A DNA stretch of 64,000 nt from CADCWN01 sp039810045. Its GTDB lineage: Bacteria > Chloroflexota > Chloroflexia > Thermomicrobiales > CADCWN01. The notes beneath the pieces are model-generated. The model was not told where the DNA came from, searched no databases, and saw only the letters and a list, made by a program, of their open reading frames with translations. The position numbers and the translations under genes are program-made. The stretch is taken from positions 1 through 64,000 of the forward strand of contig JBDHWF010000001.1 in the NCBI GenBank assembly GCA_039810045.1, in the 5' to 3' direction. Positions 7,477 through 15,520 of the stretch are shown piece by piece (position 1 is the stretch's first letter; every line of letters starts with the position of its first letter).

Positions 7477-8637
7477 CTACGGCGCAGTAGCCCCCAGAGC
7501 AGCCAGAACCACCTGCACATCAGCTAGCGCCACATCATCGCGAATGATTACTTCACCTGGCACCGTGGGCAAGATCCAATGGACCCGCCCGGCCTGCACC
7601 TTCTTATCACTGCCAAATCGCGCGATCAGGGCAGCAACCGAACAGCCATTGATCGCTGCTGGCAGCCCAAATGCATCAAACAGTTCATCAACCAGCTGCA
7701 CCAGATCCTCGCTGCTACAGCCATACCGTACCGCCACTCGCGCTACAGCACGGGTGCCCAGGGCAACGGCTTCGCCGTGCGTATAGCGACCATAGCCAGC
7801 GACCGCCTCAATCGCGTGCCCGATGGTGTGGCCCAGGTTCAGCACCCGCCGCAGGCCAGTTTCGCGCTCATCTTGCTCGACCACTGCCGCCTTAATCCGC
7901 AGGCACTGGGTAATCACTGTGGAACAGGCTGGCTCTGCTAACGCCCGCAAAGCAGGCCCCTCCTCGCGCAAGAGGGGCAACAATCGCGGGCCGGTCAACT
8001 GCGGCACACTGCCATCGAAGAAGGCATATTTGATCACCTCGGCCCACCCAGAGCGCTGTTCACGCGGCGAGAGCGTGGCGAGCAGGGCGGGGTCAACCAC
8101 CACCAACTCTGGCTGCAAAAAAGCACCAACTAGGTTCTTCCCCGCTGGCAGGTTCACCGCCGTCTTGCCACCAACACTACTGTCAACCATTGCCAAGAGT
8201 GATAGCGGCACCTGGATAAATGGCACGCCACGCAGATACGTTGCCGCGACAAAGCCAACCAGATCGCCAACTACCCCGCCCCCAAAGGCGATCAACGGTT
8301 CACGGCGCTCGGCCCGTTCCGCCGCCAGCCACTCGTAGAGGATCGTGGCCTGGGCCAGCGACTTGCTGGGTTCTCCATCAGGAATCGTTTGCAGGCAGAG
8401 CTGAAGATCAGCCGCCTGCAAGCTCGCCACCAGGGCGGCACCATGCGCCGCCCAGACTGGCCCCACTGTCACAACAAAGACCCGCTGTAAGGCTGGATAA
8501 CGAGCGCGAATCAACGTCCCGAGTTGCGCCAATCCACCAGATGCAATCCGAATGGTGGAGATGGTGTTGCCAACCTTGATTTGCAGCGTATTACTAGCGC
8601 TATCAGCCAGTGCGGGAGAATACTCTTGCTGTGTCAT
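7477..8637 (-). CDS. aroB: 3-dehydroquinate synthase
   Basis: 386 aa; second step of the shikimate pathway, converting DAHP to 3-dehydroquinate with NAD and a divalent metal. Motifs: GEPSKSL (substrate/NAD contact), GGGVVGDLVGFVAATYLRGV (NAD-binding glycine loop), the VPLSLLAMVDSSVGGKTAVN signature, GWAEVIKYAFF, and the metal ligands in LNLGHTIGHAIE and YTHGEAVALG. All expected catalytic blocks are present. GGAGAAC precedes the ATG. Divergent from the response-regulator gene; no other shikimate gene is in the window. Confidence 0.97.
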   Translation of the reverse strand: MTQQEYSPALADSASNTLQIKVGNTISTIRIASGGLAQLGTLIRARYPALQRVFVVTVGPVWAAHGAALVASLQAADLQLCLQTIPDGEPSKSLAQATILYEWLAAERAERREPLIAFGGGVVGDLVGFVAATYLRGVPFIQVPLSLLAMVDSSVGGKTAVNLPAGKNLVGAFLQPELVVVDPALLATLSPREQRSGWAEVIKYAFFDGSVPQLTGPRLLPLLREEGPALRALAEPACSTVITQCLRIKAAVVEQDERETGLRRVLNLGHTIGHAIEAVAGYGRYTHGEAVALGTRAVARVAVRYGCSSEDLVQLVDELFDAFGLPAAINGCSVAALIARFGSDKKVQAGRVHWILPTVPGEVIIRDDVALADVQVVLAALGATAP

Positions 8638-8841
8638 ACGTTCTCCGTCCCCTATTCGGTGGTATACTGCACTGAGAGATTCGTCATTACTATACGCTAT
8701 TCGACTGAATTAATGGCAGCCAAATCTTCGGCATAGCGTACCATTAGCCTGAAATTGGTCTCCACCGCTATAATGGCGCAATGGACCAAAGCCCAACAAT
8801 TGGGCAGATTCCGACGAAAGAAACGGAGAATACCAAACACT

Positions 8842-10221
8842 ATGCCCCATATCTTGATCGCCGAAGATGAAGAGTCCATTCGCGACCTCCTACGAGATTT
8901 CTTGCAGGGTGAAGGGTTTACAGTCAGCGAGGCCACCGATGGTCTGCAAGTGCAGACCGCCCTCACTGCGGGCGAAGTTGATCTGGTATTGATGGACGTG
9001 CGGATGCCCAAGAAAAATGGTCTGGAGGTTTTGCGCGAAGCGCCGTCCAAGCCAGAAGGGTTGCCGATCATCGTGATGACCGCCTTCGCTACGGCGAATA
9101 TGGCGATTGAAGCGATTCAACTAGGGGCCTACGACTATATCGCCAAGCCGTTCGACCTTGATCATGTGCTGGTCACGATTAACAACTTTTTCAAGCGGCA
9201 GGAACTGGCGAATCAGGTTCAGGCGTTGCAAGAACAACTCGGCGACCGCGACCCGAAGGAGCAGATCATTGGGAATACACCCGCAATGGTCGAAGTCTTC
9301 AAGACGATTGGTCGTGTCGCTCGCTCCGATGTCAATGTACTGATCACTGGGGAAACTGGAGCAGGGAAAGAATCCGTGGCCGAGATGCTGCACAAAAACT
9401 CGCTCTACAGTCGTGGCCCACTGATCAAGGTCAACTGCGCGGCGCTCCCCGAAACATTGTTGGAAAGTGAACTGTTCGGTCACGAAAAAGGCTCATTCAC
9501 TGGAGCGATTGCCCAGCACAAAGGCCGTTTCGAACAGGCAAACAAAGGCTCAATCTTCCTCGATGAAGTTGGTGAGATGACCCTGGCGACGCAAAAGAAG
9601 TTGCTGCGGGTGCTGCAAGAGCGCGAATTTGAGCGGGTGGGCGGCACCATCACCGTGAAAGTTGACGTACGCGTGATCGCCGCAACGAACAAGAACCTGA
9701 GCCAGGAAGTGGCCGAAGGGAAGTTTCGGCAAGACCTCTACTATCGACTGAACGTGATCAATATTCACCTCCCACCGCTCCGCGAACGCAAAGAAGATAT
9801 CGCCCCGCTCACCGAGCACTTCCTCAATAAGCATCGCTACTTGCCTGGTTCACCGCCCGCGCAGATCACCGAGGAAGCAATGAGCGTCCTGCTCGAACAT
9901 TCCTGGCCGGGCAATGTGCGGGAATTGGAGAACACGATTCGCCGCGCTACGGTCCTTTCTCAGGGTGGTTTGATCAGTGCCGACCTGATCGTCTTCTCCT
10001 CAGCAATGGAACGCCACCTGATCGATATCAGCCAAAAGGTACGCGATGGCGCATCGTGGGAAACGATCATCCACGAAGCCGAGCGGGCGATCCTCAACGA
10101 AGCTCTCACCCAACACAATGGCGACCGCGCGAGTGCAGCCCAGGCGCTTGACCTGACCACCGAAGCCTTTCAGGAAAAGCTCGGTGTTTATGGTTTAGGG
10201 GGGCAATTAGTCTCCCGCTAG
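8842..10221 (+). CDS. NtrC-family sigma-54-type response regulator
   Basis: 459 aa. Residues 1-120 form a receiver domain (EDEES acidic pair, phospho-acceptor Asp52 in VLMDVRMPKK, YIAKPF lysine). The AAA+ domain follows: Walker A GETGAGKESVAE, GSFTGA loop in HEKGSFTGAIAQ (GAFTGA of the family with Ser for Ala), Walker B SIFLDEVGEM, and the sensor/arginine-finger segment RQDLYYRLNVI. The C-terminus ends with a short Fis-like helix-turn-helix (GDRASAAQALDLT...). It should activate sigma-54 promoters after phosphorylation. The frame can be extended upstream to 8755, but MPHILIAEDEE at 8842 is the normal receiver start and GGAGA lies upstream. No cognate kinase is adjacent. Confidence 0.88.
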   Translation: MPHILIAEDEESIRDLLRDFLQGEGFTVSEATDGLQVQTALTAGEVDLVLMDVRMPKKNGLEVLREAPSKPEGLPIIVMTAFATANMAIEAIQLGAYDYIAKPFDLDHVLVTINNFFKRQELANQVQALQEQLGDRDPKEQIIGNTPAMVEVFKTIGRVARSDVNVLITGETGAGKESVAEMLHKNSLYSRGPLIKVNCAALPETLLESELFGHEKGSFTGAIAQHKGRFEQANKGSIFLDEVGEMTLATQKKLLRVLQEREFERVGGTITVKVDVRVIAATNKNLSQEVAEGKFRQDLYYRLNVINIHLPPLRERKEDIAPLTEHFLNKHRYLPGSPPAQITEEAMSVLLEHSWPGNVRELENTIRRATVLSQGGLISADLIVFSSAMERHLIDISQKVRDGASWETIIHEAERAILNEALTQHNGDRASAAQALDLTTEAFQEKLGVYGLGGQLVSR

Positions 10222-10242
10222 CCCAGATTGTATCGCCTAACC

Positions 10243-10288
10243 AAATCCCTGTTAGCAGCACAAAAAGCTGATTCTAGCAGGGATTTTT
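10243..10288 (+). terminator. Intrinsic terminator of the response-regulator gene
   Basis: AAATCCCTG (10243-10251) pairs with CAGGGATTT near 10278-10286, with an inner GCAGC/GCTG stem; the 3' arm merges into a T-run (GGATTTTT). Confidence 0.75.
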
Positions 10289-10304
10289 CGCGCCCATTAA
10301 CCCC

Positions 10305-10333
10305 TTGACAGCAGCGCACAGAGCCGTTATACT
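10305..10333 (+). promoter_or_regulatory. Near-consensus promoter of the LexA-box gene pair
   Basis: TTGACA (10305-10310) and TATACT (10328-10333) are 17 bases apart: a perfect -35, a one-mismatch -10 and the optimal spacer. Such a strong promoter fits tight repression by the operator directly downstream. Confidence 0.85.
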
Positions 10334-10339
10334 ACCTAT

Positions 10340-10353
10340 AGAACAAATGTTCT
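10340..10353 (+). promoter_or_regulatory. LexA/DinR-type SOS box
   Basis: AGAACAAATGTTCT is a perfect palindrome with the GAAC-N4-GTTC core of the Bacillus-type (Cheo box) LexA operator. It begins seven bases after the -10 element and covers the expected transcription start, an ideal repressor position. The base match is seen directly; that LexA is the binder is inference from the known motif. Confidence 0.75.
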
Positions 10354-10391
10354 CTTGGTTCGTGGATAGTACAGAAAGGGAGTGCAAGCAC

Positions 10392-11039
10392 ATGAGCGAA
10401 CGAACCGGACAGCCAACTGTCGAGCAGTTTGAGCCAGCCAAGTATCTGATGAACCTGAATGGCCGTGGCGAGTATCTGGAAGTCAAGTGGCGCTTACTCT
10501 GGCTACGGACCGAACATCCAGACGCCATCATCGAGACGGAGCTTGTCCGCTTTGAGGATCGCGATGCCATCTTCAAGGCGCGGGTCAGTATTCCCAACGG
10601 GGGGACGGCCACAGGCTGGGGCAGCGAAAGCGCAGGCGATTTCCGCGATTTCCTGGAAAAAGCCGAGACCAAGGCGATTGGCCGCGCACTGGCCGCGTTA
10701 GGCTATGGCACCCAGTTTTGCCAGGACCACGAGTTCGGCGGCGATCAGATCATCGGCGAAAACGGCCAGATGCGGATCGTCGATGCCCCAGTCGACCTGA
10801 ACGCTGGGCGCAGCCGTCGCCAAGCCAGCCAGTCAGCCACAGCGGATCAGGGCAACCAGCGCGCCACGGAGCGTCAGGTGAAGTTTATCTTCGCCATCGC
10901 CCGCGAAGCAGGGCTGGATGAGCAAGAGTTGAATACCTGGTCACAAGAACTGTATAGCCAGGATGTTGACCAGCTGAACCGTCGCGACGCCTCTACCCTG
11001 ATCGAAGCCTTGCAACGGCGCCGTAACGAAGTAGCCTAA
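10392..11039 (+). CDS. Putative single-strand-annealing/Rad52-superfamily-like DNA repair protein
   Basis: 215 aa, soluble. The N-terminal domain (residues about 10-125) contains FEPAKYLMNLNGRGEYLEVK, strands around residues 40-80, and the helix EKAETKAIGRALAALGYGTQ, which resembles the conserved helix of phage Erf/Sak/DdrA-type annealing proteins. After a Gln/Ser-rich linker a C-terminal module (RQVKFIFAIAREAGLDEQEL ... DASTLIEALQ) resembles the tail module found on phage recombination mediators. The promoter carries an SOS box, which fits DNA repair. The ATG at 10392 (AGGGAG upstream) is preferred over the longer frame, which would start in the -35. Family membership is inference; treat as a hypothetical protein otherwise. 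Confidence 0.55.
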   Translation: MSERTGQPTVEQFEPAKYLMNLNGRGEYLEVKWRLLWLRTEHPDAIIETELVRFEDRDAIFKARVSIPNGGTATGWGSESAGDFRDFLEKAETKAIGRALAALGYGTQFCQDHEFGGDQIIGENGQMRIVDAPVDLNAGRSRRQASQSATADQGNQRATERQVKFIFAIAREAGLDEQELNTWSQELYSQDVDQLNRRDASTLIEALQRRRNEVA

Positions 11040-11072
11040 GGCCACTGGCGTTTGGAACGAAGGAGAACAACA

Positions 11073-11318
11073 ATGGTTCGCCGATATCGGGTAATCAATG
11101 GCCAACGAGAGCTACAACTGGTCGAAAGCGCTGGTGAGCGGATCGAACTCGAAGGCCAGCGCGACACCCTCTATCAGCGCCTGGAGCAAGGCTATCAGCG
11201 CATCGAGCGTGGTCTGGCCGATGGCAAAGATATGACGAACTGGGAAGACCTCTGGGTATCGCTGCTGCATGAATACGAGCAGGTCTGCGACGAGCTACAG
11301 CGCAATCTCGCCGCCTAA
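11073..11318 (+). CDS. Small charged helical protein in the SOS-box operon
   Basis: 81 aa, no signal peptide or membrane segment. A short beta-like start (VRRYRVINGQRELQLVES) is followed by a long, probably coiled helix with regular Leu/Tyr spacing (LYQRLEQGYQRIERGL). AGGAGA stands six bases before the ATG. It follows the putative annealing protein by 33 bases and precedes a strong hairpin, so the two genes form one LexA-box transcript. No family recognised; a repair accessory role is inferred only from the context. Confidence 0.6.
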   Translation: MVRRYRVINGQRELQLVESAGERIELEGQRDTLYQRLEQGYQRIERGLADGKDMTNWEDLWVSLLHEYEQVCDELQRNLAA

Positions 11319-11340
11319 ATCATACGAGGAGCCCAGCATA

Positions 11341-11369
11341 GCCGCCGCCCTATCAATTAGGGCGGCGGC
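11341..11369 (+). terminator. GC-rich hairpin closing the SOS-box operon
   Basis: Perfect 12-bp stem GCCGCCGCCCTA (11341-11352) / TAGGGCGGCGGC (11358-11369) with loop TCAAT, followed by TTGCTATTT. Probable intrinsic terminator with a weak U-tract. Confidence 0.7.
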
Positions 11370-11419
11370 TTGCTATTTGCCCCGCATTGCAGCAAACTCC
11401 CTATCTAGACCGATCGCTG

Positions 11420-11806
11420 ATGACTGAATCACCAGGAATGGACGACGTGCAGCTAGCAACAGTTGGTACTGAACAAGTCTGGTATTACCCATCAACCCGG
11501 GCAATGATTGCCCAGGAGCAGGCTGTAACCGACCTGCTTGGTGAGGCATTCAGTAATGGCGCGACGCTCGTGGCGCTGCCAGTCGACCGCCTCCCAGCGA
11601 ACTTCTTTCAGCTTCGTAGCGGGCTAGCCGGGGCAATCAGCCAAAAATTTGTGACCTACCATCTGAAACTGGCGATCATCGGCAGTATTACGCTATATCT
11701 TGCTGAGAGCAGCGCCCTGCGTGACTGGGTGTTCGAGTGCAATCGTGGCAATGACCTCTGGTTCCTGCCCAACACCGCAGCCTTAGTCGCCCGCCTCACG
11801 GCCTAA
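11420..11806 (+). CDS. DUF4180 family protein
   Basis: 128 aa, cytosolic. The sequence follows the DUF4180 pattern: a short first strand, AQEQAVTDLLGEAFSNGATL, then FFQLRSGLAGAISQKFVTYH, KLAIIGSITLYLAESSALRDW, and FECNRGNDLWFLPN near the C-terminus. The biochemical function of the family is unknown to me. The longest frame begins with TTG at 11387 without a ribosome site; ATG at 11420 is chosen, and ATG at 11438 (just after AGGA) is possible. Convergent with the DUF2851 gene. Confidence 0.75.
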   Translation: MTESPGMDDVQLATVGTEQVWYYPSTRAMIAQEQAVTDLLGEAFSNGATLVALPVDRLPANFFQLRSGLAGAISQKFVTYHLKLAIIGSITLYLAESSALRDWVFECNRGNDLWFLPNTAALVARLTA

Positions 11807-11815
11807 CCTGACGAG

Positions 11816-13195
11816 TCAGTCCGGAGAAATTGCATTCCCACTCGCCCGCGCTAGGGGGCACTCAAAACACCGTCGCTGCTCGCAATAGTGGCGAAATAGG
11901 TGCAAGGCTCCCTGCTGTTGGCGGCCAGTTTTGAGTTTACGGGGCAAGCGCACCGCCAGTTGGTTTAACAACGCCGTGGTTGGCGCAGTGTCAGCAGCGG
12001 CAGGCGCGATCTCCCAGGTCGCGGCGGCACTACTGCTCAATCGCTCGTTGCCCGCCCACGCCCCATACGCCAGGACAAAAGGCACCAGAATATTATTGAT
12101 GATTTCAGCGACCCGATCGGCACCGAGATAACGGCCCAGGGGGTCAACAGTTCGCGGCGCTCCGAAAAATAGCTCATGCCATTCAGCCAACGTTGTCGTT
12201 GGCTCTTCCGCTGTGGCTGGCTCCAATACTGCTGCGAGTAGTCCGCCAGCGCGGCAATGCGCCAGCAACGTTGCTGCGCCCAAGAGCCGTCGAACGGGGT
12301 GATTGGCAGGGCGCACACGCGCCAATTGCCACTGATCTTTGCCTAGCACCACCGCTGTCCACGGACCACCGTGTTCAGCCCAGGCCGCTTCAATCGCCAC
12401 CTGATCAGCCGGGGTAAGGCCACCAAGCGCCGCCACACCTGACGCAAACGGCAACAAGCCAGCCACACCAAGCAATAATCCCGCTGCCGCAATAAACGCC
12501 GCCGAAGCGGATAGGCCAGCCAACCGTGCCTCGATTGCGGTGAGCGGTAAGGTCGCCGCCAGCGTACTCATTCCCGCCCGATTCTGACGATAACCAAGGG
12601 CTTCCAGCACCCCTGCATAGAGTATTTCGCCGGGCGCGGCCACCGTAAAGCGGGCCTCAAACGCCGCCGCCTTTGCCGTCAGCCGCGCATCGCCCGCCCG
12701 TTCCAGTACCCCGAGCAACGTAGCGGCGGTCAGCGGCTTGGCCGCTGCAACACATTGCTCACCGTTCATCGTGGCAAGCGTGGATACCAGCGGGTCAGCG
12801 GGTAATTGTTCCAGCGGCCCAGATAGGAACGGTCGTAGCACCAGCGTTGGCACCACCACGCCATCTTGGCGCTGGCATCGTTGCGCCAGGTGCTCACGAT
12901 CAAGCACCACATGGAGGATCACCGCATTGTAGGCAGGGTTGAGGTGATGCCCATGAGCGCGCCAACCACCCTCTTGCAAGTGAATCTCAATATCACCCCG
13001 CCGTAACTCATTGCCAAAGGCGATCAGCGCACCACGGAAATCGGGGCCGAATCCAAACGTCCAGCGGCCCCGATAAACGACTGTCAGCGGCTGTCCGTCC
13101 GTCGTCTGCAACCGCGCAGCGTCAAACCAGCCCGCCTGCCAAGCGCGACTGACCGCCAATTCATTGCTTGCCGTTAATGGAGGCTGTTGTTCCAT
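11816..13195 (-). CDS. DUF2851 family protein
   Basis: 459 aa, no signal peptide. The N-terminal part has the DUF2851 pattern: FGPDFRGALIAFGNELRRGD, then IEIHLQEGGWRAHGHHLNPA and YNAVILHVVLDRE. The C-terminus holds a cysteine cluster (YCEQRRCFECPLA) that could bind a metal. The combination of a conserved acidic/histidine N-terminal domain and a Cys tail suggests a nucleic-acid or metal function, but none is established as far as I know. It follows ribY by 42 bases on the same strand and may be cotranscribed with ribXY. Confidence 0.8.
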   Translation of the reverse strand: MEQQPPLTASNELAVSRAWQAGWFDAARLQTTDGQPLTVVYRGRWTFGFGPDFRGALIAFGNELRRGDIEIHLQEGGWRAHGHHLNPAYNAVILHVVLDREHLAQRCQRQDGVVVPTLVLRPFLSGPLEQLPADPLVSTLATMNGEQCVAAAKPLTAATLLGVLERAGDARLTAKAAAFEARFTVAAPGEILYAGVLEALGYRQNRAGMSTLAATLPLTAIEARLAGLSASAAFIAAAGLLLGVAGLLPFASGVAALGGLTPADQVAIEAAWAEHGGPWTAVVLGKDQWQLARVRPANHPVRRLLGAATLLAHCRAGGLLAAVLEPATAEEPTTTLAEWHELFFGAPRTVDPLGRYLGADRVAEIINNILVPFVLAYGAWAGNERLSSSAAATWEIAPAAADTAPTTALLNQLAVRLPRKLKTGRQQQGALHLFRHYCEQRRCFECPLARASGNAISPD

Positions 13196-13237
13196 GCGGC
13201 GATTGTGCCAGGAAGCGTCCCCACCTGCAAACGGTGG

Positions 13238-14314
13238 TCAGCGTTGCGGCAAAAAGGCGTTGGAATAGGCTTCCTCAGCAGTGATCTTCGTGCCTAGGAA
13301 ACCCAGCCGTTCCAGGAGATCACGCGAGGTGGCCCAGGCAGCAGGGTCACAATATCCCTGCCCATGCGCGGCGGTTTGCGCGCTTTCCATCAGTGGCAAA
13401 GTCGCCGCCAGCACCTGGCGCAGTTGGTCGCGCTTCTCTGCAGAGCCGGGAATCGTCGGAATCGATACCGTCACAGCTTCGTCAGGATTGGCAATCGTCG
13501 CCTCTTGTCCCCGCAAGAAGGCCCGCACCACCGCCCGCACCAGCTCGGGGTCTTCACGCTGAGTTTTCTCGTCGGTGATCAGGCCGTTCGATACCAGATT
13601 GACCTGATCAAAAACGTTGATCGTGGTAATCGCCTGCCCCAGGCCGCGCAATTGAATCGGTTCGTTATTGGTATAGCCCATCACCGCTTCAACCTGCCCT
13701 TGTGTCAGGGCTTGCACCTGATTGAACCCAACCTCGCGTAGCTGCACATCCGACTCTTTCAGCCCCGCACTATCGAGCAACGCCAGCAGCCCGGTATACG
13801 TTGCGCCAAATCTCCCAGGCACCCCAATCACCCGCCCCTTCAGGTCAGCCACGGTATGAATATTCGCCTTTTCCAGGGCGATCACCGAGACGGGGTATTT
13901 CTGATACCAGCTTGCGACAAAGACAAGGGGTACGCCTTGCGACCGGGCCACCATCACCTCATCGCCACCAGCAACGCCAAAGTGCAACGCGCCAGTGCCG
14001 AGCAATTTGAGGACATCAGTCTCAAATCCCTGCTTGAATTCGACATCAAACCCTTCGTCACGGAAGAAGCCACGTTCCTTCGCCACATAGAATGGAGCAA
14101 ACTGAATATCGGGGATATAGCCCAGCCCAATCGTCAGCTTCCGCAGTTGCCCGGTCGTTCGCGATGGTGTCGCCGCCACAGCCGTGCCAGCGGCGCTGCT
14201 TGGTGCTGCACTTCCTGGCGCGGCACTGCCCGTAGTTGGTGTTGCCGTTGCGCCACACCCCACTACTGCCAGCAACACCGCCAGCAGACTGATCGCCCGA
14301 CTCAAACGCCCCAT
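13238..14314 (-). CDS. ribY: Riboflavin ABC transporter substrate-binding lipoprotein RibY (NMT1/THI5-like)
   Basis: 358 aa. Residues 1-20 are a lipoprotein signal (LLAVLLAVVGC lipobox) followed by an Ala/Ser/Pro/Thr linker. The mature part is an NMT1/THI5-like periplasmic-binding fold: LTIGLGYIPDIQFAPFYVAK, GFFRDEGFDVEF, and GRVIGVPGRFGATYTGL. Related proteins bind thiamine precursors, but the FMN riboswitch upstream and the known RibXY system of Chloroflexus point to riboflavin. AGGAGGACAGGT precedes ATG 14314; the open frame extends further upstream, but only through the ribX coding region in another frame. It starts 17 bases after ribX. Confidence 0.85.
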   Translation of the reverse strand: MGRLSRAISLLAVLLAVVGCGATATPTTGSAAPGSAAPSSAAGTAVAATPSRTTGQLRKLTIGLGYIPDIQFAPFYVAKERGFFRDEGFDVEFKQGFETDVLKLLGTGALHFGVAGGDEVMVARSQGVPLVFVASWYQKYPVSVIALEKANIHTVADLKGRVIGVPGRFGATYTGLLALLDSAGLKESDVQLREVGFNQVQALTQGQVEAVMGYTNNEPIQLRGLGQAITTINVFDQVNLVSNGLITDEKTQREDPELVRAVVRAFLRGQEATIANPDEAVTVSIPTIPGSAEKRDQLRQVLAATLPLMESAQTAAHGQGYCDPAAWATSRDLLERLGFLGTKITAEEAYSNAFLPQR

Positions 14315-14331
14315 ACCTGTCCTCCTTCTCC

Positions 14332-15189
14332 TTACCACCGCACCAGCAGCCGCTCTAACAGCACGACCGACCCATAGGCCACCATCGCAATTGCCGCCAG
14401 CGTGATCAGCGCGACAAAGAGCAATGGCGTATCGAATAACCCCCGCGAGATATTCAGCAAGAGCCCCAACCCGCGATCCGCGCCCATGAACTCCGCAACC
14501 GTCGCCCCCGTTACCGCCAGGGTGAAGCCGATCCGCGTTCCACCAAGAATGGTTGGTAACGCCAATGGCAACTCCACGTAGCGGAACGTTTGCCAGCGAT
14601 TCGCTCCATACACCTGCGCGACCTCCCGCAAGGCTGGGTCGATCCGCCGCAGCCCCCCAATCGTATTGATCAGCATTGGAAAGAAGACCACAATCGCCGC
14701 TACCACCACTTTGGGCAGGAGGCCAAACCCCAGCCAGAGGAGCAAGATCGGCGCAATCGCAATCACGGGCAGGGCCTGACTCGCCGCAATATACGGCGAC
14801 AGCAAATGTTCGAGCCACGGCTGATGCGCCAGCAAATACCCCAACCCTGAGGCCACCAGAAAGCCCAGGGCAAAGCCCAGCGCACTCTCAACCAGCGTTG
14901 TGCTGGTGTGTAGCCACCAGGTGCCATCAGCCAACGCAGTCACGAACCGCGCAGCAACCCGCCCCGGTGGCGGCAAGATAAACGGCGGGATCTGCCGCGC
15001 CGTCACCAACCATTGCCAACCGAGCAAGCCCAACCCAAGCGACAGGACAACAAACAGCCAGTTTGGCACCACCCGCCGTTGTCGCGTACTCCGATCAGGC
15101 GGTGGAACTGAATCCACGTCCGTTAACGATGTCTGGCCTGATCGGGTAGCGCCAAAAATCACCAAGAACCTCGCTTGTCTTGACAGCAT
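14332..15189 (-). CDS. ribX: Riboflavin ABC transporter permease RibX
   Basis: 285 aa. About six membrane segments, with the SsuC/TauC/ThiX-type binding-protein-dependent permease layout. The cytoplasmic EAA loop is seen as LREVAQVYGANRWQTFRYVE, followed by LPLALPTILGGTRIGFTLAV. It should move riboflavin from RibY across the membrane. The gene starts about 21 bases after the T-run of a terminator controlled by an FMN riboswitch, so expression should fall when FMN is plentiful. No ATPase gene is adjacent, so the energising subunit must be encoded elsewhere or shared. The ribosome site (CAGCGGTGG) is weak. Confidence 0.86.
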   Translation of the reverse strand: MLSRQARFLVIFGATRSGQTSLTDVDSVPPPDRSTRQRRVVPNWLFVVLSLGLGLLGWQWLVTARQIPPFILPPPGRVAARFVTALADGTWWLHTSTTLVESALGFALGFLVASGLGYLLAHQPWLEHLLSPYIAASQALPVIAIAPILLLWLGFGLLPKVVVAAIVVFFPMLINTIGGLRRIDPALREVAQVYGANRWQTFRYVELPLALPTILGGTRIGFTLAVTGATVAEFMGADRGLGLLLNISRGLFDTPLLFVALITLAAIAMVAYGSVVLLERLLVRW

Positions 15190-15209
15190 CCACCGCTGCC
15201 GCAGGCAAC

Positions 15210-15240
15210 AAAAAAACCCGAAGGTTTACAAACCTTCGGG
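15210..15240 (-). terminator. FMN-riboswitch-controlled intrinsic terminator
   Basis: Minus-strand arms CCCGAAGGTTT (15240-15230) and AAACCTTCGGG (15227-15217) are perfect and are followed by seven T (15216-15210). Its 5' arm can instead pair with the riboswitch 5' strand, giving an antiterminator. Confidence 0.92.
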
Positions 15241-15332
15241 GTAAACGCCATCAGCAGCACGCAAGGCCAGCACTGCCAACGTTACCCAATGGCAACGCCA
15301 ACAGCGCCGGCACACACAACGTGTTACCGGGC

Positions 15333-15461
15333 GACCTTCTCCCATCCGGACTCTACCGTCGGCCCCGGTTTCTCACCGGGTCAGCCGCATCGCGGCTCGC
15401 GGGCTTGGTATCACAGCGACACCTTACCGCCGGTCGGGAATTACACCCTGCCCCGAAGGTC
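15333..15461 (-). promoter_or_regulatory. FMN riboswitch (RFN element)
   Basis: On the minus strand P1 is GACCTTC (15461-15455) with GAAGGTC (15339-15333). Between them lie the RFN hallmarks in order: GGGGCAGGGTG, AATTCCCGACCGGCGGTAA, AGCCCGCGAGC, GACCCGGTGAGAAACCGGGG, CCGACGGTAGAGTCCGGATG and GGAGAAGG. It begins at the predicted transcription start. FMN binding should stabilise P1 and allow the terminator at 15210-15240 to form before ribX. Confidence 0.97.
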
Positions 15462-15468
15462 ACTACTA

Positions 15469-15497
15469 ACTGTACGCGCCAGATTCATTGTTGTCAA
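15469..15497 (-). promoter_or_regulatory. Promoter of the FMN riboswitch-ribXY transcript
   Basis: Minus-strand TTGACA (15497-15492) and TACAGT (15474-15469) with a 17-base spacer. The predicted start is about 15462, at the first base of riboswitch helix P1. Confidence 0.8.
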
Positions 15498-15520
15498 TTC
15501 TTTGCATCGACCCCCTAACC

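Noticed and set aside
14314..14818. Upstream extension of the ribY frame to 526 aa
   Set aside because: The added residues are Gly/Ala/Arg-rich antisense-like sequence of ribX in another frame, and the lipoprotein start at 14314 has a strong ribosome site.
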